Shown in pieces: positions 36,121-48,415 of a DNA stretch of 64,000 nucleotides (position 1 is the first letter of the stretch; every line of letters begins with the position of its first letter). The stretch is from Enterobacteriaceae bacterium UBA7338 (GTDB lineage: Bacteria; Pseudomonadota; Gammaproteobacteria; Enterobacterales; Enterobacteriaceae). The notes beneath the pieces were generated by a model, which was not told where the DNA came from, did not search any database, and was given only the letters and a program-made list of their open reading frames with translations. Location: assembly GCA_002480085.1 (NCBI GenBank), contig DKPJ01000001.1, positions 124,001 to 188,000 on the forward strand, in the 5' to 3' direction. Position numbers and translations under genes: made by a program.

Positions 36121-37458
36121 CTACTCTTTAAAGTCGTTTGCGTCCAGCTCGTGACGTGAAAGCAGCTTATAAAACTCGGTGCGGTTACGCCCGGCCATGC
36201 GCGCCGCGTGCGTCACGTTACCCTTGGTGATCTGCAGCAGCTTGCGCAGATAGTTAAGCTCGAACTGGTTCCGGGCGTCGGCAAAGGTGGGTAGCGCGGT
36301 GTTCTCCCCCTCCAGCGCCTGCTCCACCAGCGCATCGCTGATCACCGGCGAGGAGGTGAGCGCTACGCACTGCTCGATGACGTTCACCAGCTGGCGCACG
36401 TTGCCCGGCCAGGAGGCGGTCATCAGACGCTTCATGGCGTCGGTGGAGAAGGCCCGCACAAACGGCTTATGGCGGCTGGCGGCCAGGCGCAACAGGTGGT
36501 TAGCCAGCAGCGGGATATCCTCCGCCCGCTCCACCAGCGCCGGGATCTTCAGGCTGACCACGTTCAGGCGGTAGAAGAGATCTTCCCGAAACTCGCCCCG
36601 CTCCATCGCCTTGGGCAGATCGCGGTGGGTGGCGGAAATAATCCGTACGTCGATATCAATATCACGATTGCTGCCCAGCGGACGCACCTTGCGCTCCTGT
36701 AAGACGCGCAGCAGCTTGACCTGCAGCGGGATGGGCATATCGCCAATCTCATCGAGAAACAGCGTGCCGCCCTCTGCCGCCTGGAACAGCCCTTCCCGGC
36801 TGCTGACCGCGCCGGTAAACGCCCCGCGCGCGTGCCCAAACAGCTCCGACTCCAGCAGCTGCTCTGGCAACGCGCCGCAGTTGATGGCGATAAAGGCTTT
36901 TTTGCCGCGCGGGCTGGCGTTGTGGATCGCCTGGGCAAGGATCTCCTTGCCGGTTCCGCTCTGGCCGCTGATCAGCACGCTGACGTCGGACTGAGCCACC
37001 ATGTGGGCCTGCTCCAGCAGGCGCAGCATCACCGGGCTGCGGGTGATGATATTCTCCCGCCACGCCTCATCGCTGGCGGGCGCGGCATGCTCCAGCGCAT
37101 CGTCGATGGCCTTATAGAGCGCGTCTTTGTCCACCGGCTTGGTGAGAAAGCCAAATACCCCGCGCTGGGTGGCGGCAACGGCGTCGGGAATGGAGCCGTG
37201 GGCGGTAAGGATAATCACCGGCATGCCCGGCTGGACACGCTGGATCTCGGCAAAGAGCTGCATGCCATCCATCTCATCCATACGCAGGTCGCTGATCACC
37301 AGATCGACCTTCTCCCGCGCCAGCACGCGCAGCCCCTCCTGGCCGCTTTCGGCGGTGACAATGCTATAGCCCTCGCTGGTCAGACGCAGGCCCAGCAGCT
37401 TTAGCAGGCCGGGATCGTCATCCACCAGCAGCAGATGGGCAGGTTTACGCGGCGTCAT
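36121..37458 (-). CDS. glrR: Sigma54-dependent response regulator GlrR (QseF)
   Basis: 445-residue NtrC-type activator. The receiver domain (about 8-120) has its phospho-Asp in VISDLRMDEM. The AAA+ domain (about 135-375) has GQSGTGKE and the sigma54-contacting loop GAFTGAV. The C-terminal Fis-type HTH ends the protein. With GlrK it activates the glmY promoter; its sites are visible upstream of glmY at 39993-40105. It overlaps the qseG stop by four bases (ATGA). Confidence 0.97.
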   Translation of the reverse strand: MTPRKPAHLLLVDDDPGLLKLLGLRLTSEGYSIVTAESGQEGLRVLAREKVDLVISDLRMDEMDGMQLFAEIQRVQPGMPVIILTAHGSIPDAVAATQRGVFGFLTKPVDKDALYKAIDDALEHAAPASDEAWRENIITRSPVMLRLLEQAHMVAQSDVSVLISGQSGTGKEILAQAIHNASPRGKKAFIAINCGALPEQLLESELFGHARGAFTGAVSSREGLFQAAEGGTLFLDEIGDMPIPLQVKLLRVLQERKVRPLGSNRDIDIDVRIISATHRDLPKAMERGEFREDLFYRLNVVSLKIPALVERAEDIPLLANHLLRLAASRHKPFVRAFSTDAMKRLMTASWPGNVRQLVNVIEQCVALTSSPVISDALVEQALEGENTALPTFADARNQFELNYLRKLLQITKGNVTHAARMAGRNRTEFYKLLSRHELDANDFKE

Positions 37459-38168
37459 GGCTTAACATCCTCCTGTGGAGCATCCGGCTGCGCCGGACGG
37501 GTGCTGTCGGGTATCTCCGCCCCGCCAGGTTTGCGTGTCGAGAGCCGCCGCTCAATATCGGTCAGGGTTTCCAGCTTACGCGAGGTGGTCTCCAGCTCCT
37601 CGCGCAGATGCTGCTGCTGCTGACGTAGCGCCTCCAGATCGCTGTCCCGCGACTGCTGAAGCTTGGCATAGCGCGAACGCTCTTCCGCCAGCTGGAGCTG
37701 CGTCGCCTGGCCGTCGCGCCAGACCTGGAACAGCGTCCGGACCTGCATCGGCAGCTGGGGGCTGAGGGTATCCATCCGGGTGGTAAAGGCACGTCTCTCC
37801 AGCGGGGTAATTTTGGCATTGGCTAACAGGATCCCGCGCTTGAAGGTATCCTGCCAGGTGTCATCCGGCCAGCGCTTAGCTTCGGCACGCGCCATCACCG
37901 GTGAGAGACGCTCCGCGCAATCCATGCCGCGCAGCCAGTAGAGTGGATTGGACTCAGCGGCCTGTCCGGTCAACGACCAGACGTTATCACAGGGCGTTGA
38001 GAGAAAATCAGCCAGCTGATGCTGAGGAAGCTTCTCTTCCTGAACTTTATTCACCGGCTTAACGGGGGTATCCGGTGCACAGCCCGCCAGCAGCAGGCAT
38101 GATAAGCCGACAGGCAACGCGGAATGCTGCGAAATCATTTTCACAACGCGACTCAAAATATGCGACAT
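37455..38168 (-). CDS. qseG: Outer-membrane lipoprotein QseG (YfhG)
   Basis: 237-residue lipoprotein. The lipobox LLLAGC sits near residue 28, followed by a Pro/Lys-rich stretch and a C-terminal coiled coil (about 140-205, LQLAEERSRYAKLQQSRDSD onward). QseG interacts with the sensor kinase GlrK in E. coli and modulates its activity. The ATG at 38168 gives a proper signal peptide. An upstream ATG (38189) abuts the glrK stop. Together with glrK and glrR it forms a tightly linked operon. Confidence 0.92.
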   Translation of the reverse strand: MSHILSRVVKMISQHSALPVGLSCLLLAGCAPDTPVKPVNKVQEEKLPQHQLADFLSTPCDNVWSLTGQAAESNPLYWLRGMDCAERLSPVMARAEAKRWPDDTWQDTFKRGILLANAKITPLERRAFTTRMDTLSPQLPMQVRTLFQVWRDGQATQLQLAEERSRYAKLQQSRDSDLEALRQQQQHLREELETTSRKLETLTDIERRLSTRKPGGAEIPDSTRPAQPDAPQEDVKP

Positions 38169-38189
38169 AGTTACCTGATATAGATTCAA

Positions 38190-39620
38190 TTAGCTTTTAT
38201 CCGATCCAGCAAGCGGCAGCTCAATGCGAAAACAGACGCCCGATTCATCGCTGGTGACCAGCTGCAGTTCACCCTGCATGCGGAGAATGCAGTCTCTGGC
38301 GATGCTCAGCCCCAGCCCGCTACCTTTTACCGCACCCTTGCGCTGGTGACTGCCTTGATAGAAAGGTTCGAAAATCATCTCCCGCTCGGCCTGCGGAATG
38401 GGTGTCCCGGTATTAGCGACGTCTATACGCAAGCGCGCGCCGTGCGGATAGCTGCGAATAAGAATGTTACCGGATTCAGTGCCATAGTGCACCGCGTTAG
38501 AGTAGAGATTGTCCAGAACGCTCAGTAACAGTACCGGCTCCGCCAGACAGCTTTCCGCCTTTAACGATACCTCCGTATGCATCATTTTAGCCCGTGCCGG
38601 TAAACTGTGAGCGGAGATCACCGTCTCGATCAGCGGCGCAATGGCGACGGTCTCTAGCTCCACGGCCCCGTCGGCAAGTTTGCGGTTGTAATCCAGCAGC
38701 TGCTCGATCAGCTTTTGCAGATTGCGGCTGCTGCCGTCGAGAATATCCACCACCTCTTTTTGCTCTGCCGTCAGCGGCCCGACTACCTCGTCGGCCAGCA
38801 GCTCGGTGCCTTCACGCATGCTGGCCAGTGGGGTTTTCAGCTCGTGGGAGATATGACGCAGAAACTGATGGCGCTGGGACTCCAGCCACGCCAGGCGCTC
38901 GCTGAGCCAGATGATACGCTCGCCAACGGAGCGCAACTCACGCGGCCCCTTAAAGGCCACCCGGCTGTTCAGCGACTGCCCCGCCCCCAGCCGGTTGATC
39001 ATCCGCTCAATGCCCTTCACCGGCCCGATGATCATGCGGGTAAAGAGCAGCACCAGCACCAGGCTAACGAGGAACAGCAGCAGCGCCTGCCAGCCAAAGA
39101 ACTGGCCGCGGGCGGCGATCTCCTGCTGAAGCTGCTGTCCGCGGGTAAATACCACCTTGCGGGTGGTTTGCACCATCTCGGTATTGGCGGCGGCGAAGGC
39201 TTCAAGGCTGGCCGAGGCCGCCTGCGTGGGGCCGCTGTTGTGGCACTGCAGCTGGGCCAGGCCGTTGAGATCCTCCCGCAGCGCCTGATAGAGCTTCTCG
39301 TCTGGCAGCACGTCGGCATGGGCATCAAGCATGTCGCTGTAGCGTTTGCGCTGGCTCTGGTAGACGCGTGCCAGGGTGGGATCGTCAAGCACGCAGTACT
39401 GCCGGTAGCTGCGCTCCATCTCCAGCGCCGCGTTGGTCATCGCCTCGCTGCGACGGGCGTCGATAAGCGTGGTGCGGTTGGTGCGCGCCGCCTGGGCGCT
39501 GAGCGTATTCAGGCTTTGCCACGCCTGCCAGGCCAGCACCAGCAGCGGCAGCAGAACCAGCAAGAACGCCATGATGACAAGCTGTCGCAGGGAGCGGGGA
39601 AATGCAGGCCAGCGTTTCAA
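38190..39620 (-). CDS. glrK: Sensor histidine kinase GlrK (QseE)
   Basis: 476-residue inner-membrane kinase. Two transmembrane segments (about 12-32 and 170-190) flank a periplasmic sensor region. A HAMP-like linker, the dimerisation domain with the phospho-His in HISHELKTPLASMREG, and an ATPase domain (KGSGLGLSIARD) follow. It phosphorylates GlrR and thereby controls sRNA GlmY under cell-envelope and amino-sugar cues. First gene of the glrK-qseG-glrR operon. glmY lies immediately upstream on the same strand. Confidence 0.96.
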   Translation of the reverse strand: MKRWPAFPRSLRQLVIMAFLLVLLPLLVLAWQAWQSLNTLSAQAARTNRTTLIDARRSEAMTNAALEMERSYRQYCVLDDPTLARVYQSQRKRYSDMLDAHADVLPDEKLYQALREDLNGLAQLQCHNSGPTQAASASLEAFAAANTEMVQTTRKVVFTRGQQLQQEIAARGQFFGWQALLLFLVSLVLVLLFTRMIIGPVKGIERMINRLGAGQSLNSRVAFKGPRELRSVGERIIWLSERLAWLESQRHQFLRHISHELKTPLASMREGTELLADEVVGPLTAEQKEVVDILDGSSRNLQKLIEQLLDYNRKLADGAVELETVAIAPLIETVISAHSLPARAKMMHTEVSLKAESCLAEPVLLLSVLDNLYSNAVHYGTESGNILIRSYPHGARLRIDVANTGTPIPQAEREMIFEPFYQGSHQRKGAVKGSGLGLSIARDCILRMQGELQLVTSDESGVCFRIELPLAGSDKS

Positions 39621-39693
39621 CGCGTTACTCTCGTGAAGAAAGGATTTACCGGAATGCTAGCTGAGGATGAGGGATGGGGGAAGACTAAAAACA

Positions 39694-39877
39694 ATAATGC
39701 CGGGTAAAAACCCGGCATTATCATGGAATAGGCGGTGCCTTACTCGACGTTTCGCCCCGGGCCTGAAATAGCAACGCTATGATCAGAAGTGAGACGGCAG
39801 GCACCTGTTTGTGCGTCATTCCAGGGTTTATGTAGCACGTCCCGAAGGGGCTGACATAAGAAGGTGAATGAGCCACT
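39694..39877 (-). ncRNA. glmY: Small regulatory RNA GlmY
   Basis: The minus strand from 39877 reads AGTGGCTCATTCACC, then CAGCCCCTTCGGGACGTGCT, and further on GGCACCGCCTATTCCAT. This closely matches E. coli GlmY through its full length of about 184 nt. It ends in the terminator stem ATGCCGGG/CCCGGCAT (39697-39718) followed by TTATTGTTTTT. GlmY sequesters the adaptor RapZ, sparing GlmZ and so raising GlmS for glucosamine-6-phosphate synthesis. It lies between glrK and purL as in E. coli. The ends are placed by similarity to within a few bases. Confidence 0.94.
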
Positions 39878-39882
39878 GCGTT

Positions 39883-39904
39883 ATTATATGCACAAGTTAT
39901 GCCA
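39883..39904 (-). promoter_or_regulatory. Overlapping sigma54 and sigma70 promoters of glmY
   Basis: On the minus strand TTGGCATAACTTGTGCAT has GG and GC separated by 10 bases, the sigma54 -24/-12 arrangement (GG at 39903-39902, GC at 39891-39890). Overlapping it, TATAAT at 39888-39883 is a perfect sigma70 -10 located five bases before the RNA start. E. coli glmY uses this same dual arrangement. Confidence 0.88.
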
Positions 39905-39992
39905 AAGTACACAAACCAATCATAACTTACTGTATATATAGAATTTTATTATTATGTGAGCTGCATCATTTTTGTGCTCTTTTTAAGCAAAG

Positions 39993-40010
39993 TGTCGCCA
40001 ATCAGCAACA
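39993..40010. promoter_or_regulatory. GlrR-type site 1
   Basis: TGTC, ten bases, AACA: one mismatch to the GlrR consensus TGTC-N10-GACA. It is the site closest to the glmY promoter, about 90 bp upstream, at enhancer distance for a sigma54 activator. Confidence 0.6.
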
Positions 40011-40055
40011 CCTCGCAGAGGTCAAAAATAAGCCATTTAAAATCAATGAATTAAA

Positions 40056-40073
40056 TGTCTCCAATTGGAGACA
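40056..40073. promoter_or_regulatory. GlrR-type site 2 (perfect 18-bp palindrome)
   Basis: TGTCTCCAATTGGAGACA is a complete inverted repeat and an exact TGTC-N10-GACA match. Confidence 0.8.
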
Positions 40074-40087
40074 TCTCATTTTGCCGC

Positions 40088-40105
40088 TGTCGTGATTTTG
40101 CGACA
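40088..40105. promoter_or_regulatory. GlrR-type site 3 inside the hairpin after purL
   Basis: TGTCGTGATTTTGCGACA is an exact TGTC-N10-GACA match. It lies within a longer perfect stem (GCCGCTGTCG 40083-40092 with CGACAGCGGC 40101-40110) ten bases past the purL stop. The stem may therefore double as an RNA 3'-end structure for purL. Confidence 0.75.
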
Positions 40106-40119
40106 GCGGCGTACTGCTA

Positions 40120-43100
40120 TTAACCCAGCTGCTTGCGCGCGTTACGGAAGATACGCATCCACGGGCTATCCTCGCCCCAGTTTTCCGGGTGCCATGAGTT
40201 CGCCACGGTACGGAATACGCGCTCCGGGTGCGGCATCATGATGGTCACGCGTCCGCTTTCGCTGGTCACCGCCGTGATCCCGTTCGGCGAGCCGTTCGGG
40301 TTGGCCGGATAGGTCTCGGTGACCTTCCCGAAGTTATCTACGTAGCGCAGCGCCACCAGCCCTTTGCTCTCCAGCTGAGCCAGATGCGCATCGTCACGTA
40401 CTTCCACCAGACCTTCACCGTGGGAAACCGCAATAGGCATCATCGAGCCAGCCATCCCCTGCAGCAGCAGCGACGGGCTTTGCGTCACTTCGACCAGGCT
40501 GAAGCGCGCTTCAAAGCGGTCAGAGACGTTACGCACGAAGCGCGGCCACAGCTCGCTGCCTGGGATCAGCTCCCGCAGGTTGGACATCATCTGGCAGCCG
40601 TTACAGACCCCCAGCGCCAGGGTCTGCGGACGGTGGAAGAAGGTTTCGAACTCGTCGCGTACGCGCTCATTGAAGAGAATCGATTTCGCCCAGCCCTCGC
40701 CCGCACCCAGCACGTCCCCGTAAGAGAAGCCGCCGCACGCCACCAGCGCGTGGGCGCTCTCCAGCGTGGTGCGGCCCGCCAGCAGGTCGCTCATGTGCAC
40801 GTCAATGGCGTCAAAGCCCGCCCGGTGGAAGGCTGCCGCCATCTCAACATGGGAGTTAACCCCCTGCTCACGCAGAACGGCCACTTTCGGACGTGCACCG
40901 GTCGCAATGTAAGGTGCGGCCACGTCTTCGTTGATGTCGAAGGAGAGGTTCACGTTGAGACCCGGATCGTTATCCTGCGCCTTGGCGTTGTGCTCCTGAT
41001 CGGCGCAGGCCGGGTTATCGCGCAGGCGCTGCATCTGCCAGGTGGTCTCTGCCCACCACATACGCAGCGTGGTGCGGCTTTCGCTGAACACTGCCCGATC
41101 GTTGGCGGTAATCACAAAGCGATCCCCGGCGACGGCTTGGCCCAGGTAGTGTACGCAGTCGGCCAGGCCGTGGGCGCTGAGAATATTCTCTACCGCCTCA
41201 CGATCCCCGGCGCGCACCTGAATTACTGCCCCCAGCTCTTCGTTAAACAGCGCGGCCAGACGATCGCTGCCCAGTGCGGCAATATCGGCTTCAATACCGC
41301 AGTGGCCGGTGAAGGCCATCTCGGCGAGGGTCACCAGCAGGCCGCCGTCGGAGCGGTCGTGGTAGGCCAGCAGCTTACGCGCCGCCACCAGCGCCTGCAT
41401 GGCGTCGTAGAAGCCCTTCAGCTGATGCACGTCGCGCACGTCGGCCGGCTTGTCACCCAGCTGACGGTAGACCTGCGCCAGCGCCGTCGCGCCCAGCGCG
41501 TTGTGGCCCTTGCCAAGGTCGATCAGCAGCAGGGCGTTAGCGTCGGTAGAGAGCTGCGGCGTCACGGTATGGCGCACGTCCTCAACGCGGGCAAATGCGG
41601 TGATCACCAGCGACAGCGGCGAAGTCATCTCGCGCTGCTCGCTCCCCTCCTGCCAGCGGGTTTTCATCGACATAGAGTCTTTACCCACCGGAATAGTCAG
41701 GCCGAGGGCCGGACATAGCTCCTCTCCTACCGCCTTCACCGCCTCATAGAGACCGGCGTCTTCACCCGGGTGACCGGCTGCGGCCATCCAGTTAGCGGAG
41801 AGCTTGATGCGTTTGATATCGCCAATCTGCGTGGCGGCCACGTTGGTCAGCGCTTCACCGACCGCCAGGCGGGCGGAGGCGGCAAAGTCCAGCAGCGCCA
41901 CCGGAGAGCGCTCCCCGATGGACATCGCTTCGCCGTAGTAGCTGTCGAGGCTGGCGGTGGTTACCGCACAGTTGGCGACCGGGATCTGCCACGGGCCAAC
42001 CATCTGATCCCGGGCGACCATGCCGGTGACCGTACGGTCGCCGATGGTCACCAGGAAGGTCTTCTCTGCCACCGCAGGCAGGTGCAGCACGCGGTTAACT
42101 GCTTCAGCCACGGTAATACCCTGCGGGTCGAAGGCTTCTCCGGCGGCTTTCAGCGACTCAACGTCGCGGGTCATCTTCGGCGTTTTACCGAGCAGAACGT
42201 CCAGCGGCAGGTCGATAGGCTGATTGTCGAAATGGCTGTCGGTAAGGCTCAGGTGGCGCTCTTCGGTCGCTTCGCCGATCACGGCATACGGGGCGCGCTC
42301 ACGACGGCACAGGGCATCGAACAGCTCCATCTGGTCGGCGGCCACCGCCATCACGTAGCGCTCTTGCGATTCGTTACACCAGATCTCCAGCGGGCTCATG
42401 CCCGGCTCGTCGCTCAGAATGCTGCGCAGATCGAAACGGCCGCCGCGACCGCCGTCGCTCACTAGCTCCGGCATGGCGTTAGAGAGACCGCCTGCACCAA
42501 CGTCGTGGATGAAGAGGATTGGGTTGGCGTCGCCCAGCTGCCAGCAGCGGTCGATCACCTCCTGGCAACGACGCTCCATCTCCGGGTTGTCGCGCTGGAC
42601 AGAGGCAAAGTCGAGGTCGGCATCAGACTGGCCGGACGCCATTGACGAGGCCGCGCCGCCGCCAAGACCGATATTCATGGCCGGGCCACCGAGCACCACC
42701 AGCTTCGCGCCGACGGTGATCTCGCCCTTCTGCACGTGGTCGGCGCGGATGTTACCGATACCGCCCGCCAGCATGATCGGCTTGTGGTAGCCGCGCAGCT
42801 CTTCGCCGTTGTGGCTATTGACCTTCTCTTCGTAGGTACGGAAGTAGCCGGTCAGCGCCGGACGGCCAAATTCGTTGTTGAACGCCGCGCCGCCCAGCGG
42901 ACCGTCGGTCATGATATCCAGCGCGGTAACGATACGATCCGGCTTGCCGAAATCCTCCTCCCACGGCTGCTCAAAGCCAGGTATACGCAGGTTAGAGACC
43001 GAGAAGCCCACCAGGCCCGCTTTCGGCTTCGCGCCGCGTCCGGTTGCGCCTTCGTCACGGATCTCACCGCCGGAGCCGGTTGCCGCACCCGGCCACGGCG

Positions 43101-44007
43101 AGATCGCCGTCGGGTGGTTATGGGTTTCGACCTTCATCAGGATATGGGTTGGCTCCTGATGAAAATCGTAGCGGCCTGCTTCGCTATCGGCAAAGAAGCG
43201 CCCGACCTCTGAGCCTTCCATCACCGCCGCGTTGTCTTTATAGGCAGACAGCACGTGCTCCGGCGTTTTCTCAAAGGTGTTCTTGATCATTTTAAACAGC
43301 GACTTCGGCTGCTGCTCGCCGTCGATAACCCAGTCGGCGTTGAAGATTTTGTGACGGCAGTGCTCGGAGTTCGCCTGGGCAAACATGTACAGCTCGATGT
43401 CGTTCGGGTTACGCCCGAGGGTGGTGAAGGCATCGAACAGGTAATCAATTTCGTCTTCCGCCAGCGCGAGGCCCAGACGCTGGTTAGCCTCTACCAGCGC
43501 ATCCCGTCCCTGCCCCAGCATGTCTACGCTCTCTACCGGCGCGGGCTGGTGGTGAGCGAAGAGTTTCTCAGCCTCTTCCAGCGCGTCGAAGGTCGTCTCC
43601 ATCATGCGGTCATACAGCTCGGCGGCCACGGCCTGCCACTGCTCTGCGCTCAGGGTTGACGCCTCAACGTAGTAAGCGACACCGCGCTCAAGGCGGGCGA
43701 CCTGCGTCAGGCCACAGTTGTGGGCGATATCCGTCGCTTTTGAAGACCAGGGAGAGATCGTCCCCGGACGCGGCGTGACCAGCAGCAGTTTGCCAGTGGG
43801 TGCATGGCTGCTCAGGCGCGGGCCGTAGGTCAGCAGACGGCCAAGCTGGGCGTGTTCATCGGCATTTAGAGGAGCGTTGAGGTCAGCAAAATGGACATAC
43901 TCAGCGTAAATGTTGCTTACCGGGAGGGCGGCTGCCTGAAAGCGTGCCAGCAGTTTGTTGATACGGAATGCAGACAGTGCAGGCGAACCACGCAGAATTT
44001 CCATCAT
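40120..44007 (-). CDS. purL: Phosphoribosylformylglycinamidine synthase
   Basis: 1295-residue large-form FGAM synthase for step four of purine synthesis, converting FGAR, ATP and glutamine. The N-terminal linker and the two ATP-binding halves ([33 protein letters not shown]) are followed by the C-terminal class I glutaminase (about 1040-1295). Its nucleophile is in [10 protein letters not shown] and the catalytic HPE is in [10 protein letters not shown]. Start at [20 protein letters not shown], matching E. coli. A longer upstream frame covers the promoter and is rejected. A PurR box lies upstream. Confidence 0.98.
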   Translation of the reverse strand: MMEILRGSPALSAFRINKLLARFQAAALPVSNIYAEYVHFADLNAPLNADEHAQLGRLLTYGPRLSSHAPTGKLLLVTPRPGTISPWSSKATDIAHNCGLTQVARLERGVAYYVEASTLSAEQWQAVAAELYDRMMETTFDALEEAEKLFAHHQPAPVESVDMLGQGRDALVEANQRLGLALAEDEIDYLFDAFTTLGRNPNDIELYMFAQANSEHCRHKIFNADWVIDGEQQPKSLFKMIKNTFEKTPEHVLSAYKDNAAVMEGSEVGRFFADSEAGRYDFHQEPTHILMKVETHNHPTAISPWPGAATGSGGEIRDEGATGRGAKPKAGLVGFSVSNLRIPGFEQPWEEDFGKPDRIVTALDIMTDGPLGGAAFNNEFGRPALTGYFRTYEEKVNSHNGEELRGYHKPIMLAGGIGNIRADHVQKGEITVGAKLVVLGGPAMNIGLGGGAASSMASGQSDADLDFASVQRDNPEMERRCQEVIDRCWQLGDANPILFIHDVGAGGLSNAMPELVSDGGRGGRFDLRSILSDEPGMSPLEIWCNESQERYVMAVAADQMELFDALCRRERAPYAVIGEATEERHLSLTDSHFDNQPIDLPLDVLLGKTPKMTRDVESLKAAGEAFDPQGITVAEAVNRVLHLPAVAEKTFLVTIGDRTVTGMVARDQMVGPWQIPVANCAVTTASLDSYYGEAMSIGERSPVALLDFAASARLAVGEALTNVAATQIGDIKRIKLSANWMAAAGHPGEDAGLYEAVKAVGEELCPALGLTIPVGKDSMSMKTRWQEGSEQREMTSPLSLVITAFARVEDVRHTVTPQLSTDANALLLIDLGKGHNALGATALAQVYRQLGDKPADVRDVHQLKGFYDAMQALVAARKLLAYHDRSDGGLLVTLAEMAFTGHCGIEADIAALGSDRLAALFNEELGAVIQVRAGDREAVENILSAHGLADCVHYLGQAVAGDRFVITANDRAVFSESRTTLRMWWAETTWQMQRLRDNPACADQEHNAKAQDNDPGLNVNLSFDINEDVAAPYIATGARPKVAVLREQGVNSHVEMAAAFHRAGFDAIDVHMSDLLAGRTTLESAHALVACGGFSYGDVLGAGEGWAKSILFNERVRDEFETFFHRPQTLALGVCNGCQMMSNLRELIPGSELWPRFVRNVSDRFEARFSLVEVTQSPSLLLQGMAGSMMPIAVSHGEGLVEVRDDAHLAQLESKGLVALRYVDNFGKVTETYPANPNGSPNGITAVTSESGRVTIMMPHPERVFRTVANSWHPENWGEDSPWMRIFRNARKQLG

Positions 44008-44070
44008 AAGTCTCTCGTCTTTAGCGCGTCGATGACGCTGTAAGAATGCGCCAGGGGGAAAACGGGCGTC

Positions 44071-44109
44071 ATTATAGAGAATCCTGCGCGCCGACGAAAC
44101 CGTTTGCGT
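44071..44109 (-). promoter_or_regulatory. purL promoter with PurR box
   Basis: Minus strand: ACGCAAACGGTTTCGT (44109-44094) is a near-perfect PurR box. TATAAT (44076-44071) is a perfect -10, 17 bases downstream of where the box overlaps the -35. Bound PurR with hypoxanthine or guanine would block RNA polymerase, as known for purine genes. Confidence 0.9.
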
Positions 44110-44273
44110 GGAAATAAAATTGCCCGCGTTTTTTAACAATAGATGTGGCCTAATTCTCTAATAAGTTGCTAAGTGCCGCAATCTTAAGCAAAATGCCGCT
44201 CACTTCCGGACAAACGCTTTTCTATAATAATGACGGCAGAATGAGGCGTCAGGCGACGCAGAGAATTAACTCC

Positions 44274-46345
<2,072 letters not shown>

Positions 46346-46402
46346 TCAGCACTCCAGTAGTCAAAACGGGGCGCATTATACACAGGTGTAAGTACGCACA
46401 CA

Positions 46403-47038
46403 CTACTCGAGTTGCTGTAGCTCACCGTGGGGCGTGACGCGCCAGCGGTGTTCGCAGAAGTAGAGCAGCGGGTTATCCTGCTTGCTATCGCTGTAGCCGC
46501 TGTAGAGACGCAGCGGCGTACCGATTTTTTGCTCCAGCTGCACCACCTTCTCATGGCCGAGACAGCGCATAGAGAGCACCCAGCCGCCGTGGCTGCGGCG
46601 GATCTGGCTGGCGATCAGGTTGACGCGGGGTAGCCAGGGGGTATCAAAATAGACCTGCTCCACCAGCGGCTGCGGCGAGCCGGTGATCAGCCAGATATCG
46701 GCATCCGAGGCGTCGAGATAGTTGGTTAGGCGATCCTGCACCACCGGGAAGGCGGTGACGCGCCCGCGAAACCAGGTGACAAATGACTTCTCCAGCGCCT
46801 TAAGCCGCGCCTCGCTATGGCCAAAGGTGCATCCCCACAGCAGCAGGCTCATCGGCCAGCGGGCAGCCCGCCCCTTTACCAGCAACGCAACGCCGATAAC
46901 CGGCAGCAGGGGTAGAACGAGCAGCGCATTGAGTGGCTGATGCCGCAGCAGATACCGCAGAAATGTACCGAACATATCCTGCTGGTGCAGCGTTCCATCC
47001 AGATCGAAAAACACGACACGACGCTCGCTATTTGCCAA
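46403..47038 (-). CDS. pgpC: Phosphatidylglycerophosphatase C
   Basis: 211-residue HAD-superfamily phosphatase (YfhB) that dephosphorylates phosphatidylglycerophosphate at the inner membrane. The nucleophile motif FFDLDGTLHQQ is at residues 10-20, and a hydrophobic stretch (LLVLPLLPVIGVALLV) near 38-55 anchors it. Motif II is LITGSPQPLVEQV, and motif III/IV lies in YSGYSDSKQDNPLL. It sits three bases after murP on the same strand, so here it may be co-transcribed with the mur genes. Confidence 0.94.
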   Translation of the reverse strand: MANSERRVVFFDLDGTLHQQDMFGTFLRYLLRHQPLNALLVLPLLPVIGVALLVKGRAARWPMSLLLWGCTFGHSEARLKALEKSFVTWFRGRVTAFPVVQDRLTNYLDASDADIWLITGSPQPLVEQVYFDTPWLPRVNLIASQIRRSHGGWVLSMRCLGHEKVVQLEQKIGTPLRLYSGYSDSKQDNPLLYFCEHRWRVTPHGELQQLE

Positions 47039-47041
47039 ACC

Positions 47042-48406
47042 CTACTCCTTTGGATCGTTAAAACCTAACAGCCAGGTAAACAGGAACCCAGCGATAACTG
47101 CCAATAAATAGCCTAACAGATAGATCGTGACTTTTCCGGTAACAATCGTTAAAGCCAGCGGTAAACCGGAAATCCCAAAGGTAATCACCGTCGCCACCTT
47201 CCAGTAGCAGACGAGCGCCCCACCCACCGCGCCGCCCAGGCAGGCGCCGATAAACGGCTTACCCAGCGGCAGCGTGACGCCAAAAATCAGCGGCTCACCG
47301 ATGCCAAGCAGCCCCACCGGCAGCGCACCTTTTATTACCGTTTTTAACCGGGCGTTGCGCGTTTTTAGCAGCACGGCGAGCGCCGCGCCTACCTGACCGA
47401 CGCCCGCCATTGAGAGGATAGGCAGCAGGGCGTTGAAGCCGTGCGCCTGAACCAGCTCTACATGGATCGGTACCAGGCCCTGATGCAGTCCGGTAAGCAC
47501 CAGCGGCAAAAAGCTCCCGGCCAGCACTGCGCCCACCAGCAGGCCGCCGCGATCGATAGCCCAGCCAGCGCCGTGGGCAATGGATTCAGAAATCCAGCCT
47601 CCGAGCGGCTGCAGCGCCACGATCGCAATCGCTCCGGTGATGAGCGTGGTCAGCAGCGGGTTTAGAATTAACTCCAGCGAACCCGGCAGCCGCTCACGCA
47701 ACCGCTTCTCAAACCAGCACATCAGCGCAACCACCAGCAGCACGGCGATCACCCCGCCGCGCCCTGGCTGCAACGCTTCGCCAAACAGCGTGATCTGCGC
47801 CAGCTGCGGGCTGGAGAGAATACCTGCCATCACTCCGCCCAACGCCTGCGATCCGCCGAACACCTTCGCCGCGTTGACCCCCACAAGGATATTCATAATC
47901 GCAAACACGGCGCTGCCAAAGATGCCGAGCAGCCCCAGCACGTTGGGGTAGTGAATTGCGATATCGCCAGCGATATCGGGTCGCTTCAGGATATTGATAA
48001 TGCCGGTGATCAGCCCGGAGGCGATAAACGCCGGAATGAGCGGAATGAAAACGTTCGCCAGCATGCGCAGCGCATCACTCATCGGCGCTTTATACTGCGC
48101 TTTCGCCTGGGCCTTATTGCGGGCAATCTCGTCCGGGATCGGGGCTGCACTCTCTCCATTGACCAGCGTGCGCATGGCATCCACCACCTGCCCGGCTCTT
48201 CCTGGCCCGACGATCAGCTGATGCTGCTCGCCCTGCTTAACGTAGCCGCTGACGCCCGGGAGCGATTTCAGCCTGCCGATATTGAGCAGCCCCTCATCCT
48301 GCACCTCAAACCGGACGCGGGTCATACAGTTTTCCAGCCGCAGCACGTTGCCCTGCCCGCCGATGCCCTGCAAAATCTCCCCTGCCAACGTCAGTGACTT
48401 ATCCAT
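47042..48406 (-). CDS. murP: PTS N-acetylmuramic acid transporter subunit IIBC
   Basis: 454-residue permease that imports and phosphorylates MurNAc. The N-terminal IIB domain has the phospho-Cys at residue 27 (LENCMTRVRFEV). The IIC domain (about 110-454) has roughly ten membrane helices and the motif IGEPLIFGVTLPL. No IIA domain is fused, so it depends on EIIA-Glc, as MurP does in E. coli. It lies downstream of murQ, so import and lactyl-ether cleavage are one unit. Confidence 0.93.
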   Translation of the reverse strand: MDKSLTLAGEILQGIGGQGNVLRLENCMTRVRFEVQDEGLLNIGRLKSLPGVSGYVKQGEQHQLIVGPGRAGQVVDAMRTLVNGESAAPIPDEIARNKAQAKAQYKAPMSDALRMLANVFIPLIPAFIASGLITGIINILKRPDIAGDIAIHYPNVLGLLGIFGSAVFAIMNILVGVNAAKVFGGSQALGGVMAGILSSPQLAQITLFGEALQPGRGGVIAVLLVVALMCWFEKRLRERLPGSLELILNPLLTTLITGAIAIVALQPLGGWISESIAHGAGWAIDRGGLLVGAVLAGSFLPLVLTGLHQGLVPIHVELVQAHGFNALLPILSMAGVGQVGAALAVLLKTRNARLKTVIKGALPVGLLGIGEPLIFGVTLPLGKPFIGACLGGAVGGALVCYWKVATVITFGISGLPLALTIVTGKVTIYLLGYLLAVIAGFLFTWLLGFNDPKE

Positions 48407-48415
48407 GTGAACCTC

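Noticed and set aside
44166..44240. Earlier in-frame ATG (44190 region) for mltF
   Set aside because: The added residues do not resemble the family N-terminus and no ribosome site is visible; the frame before 44241 overlaps the promoter region.
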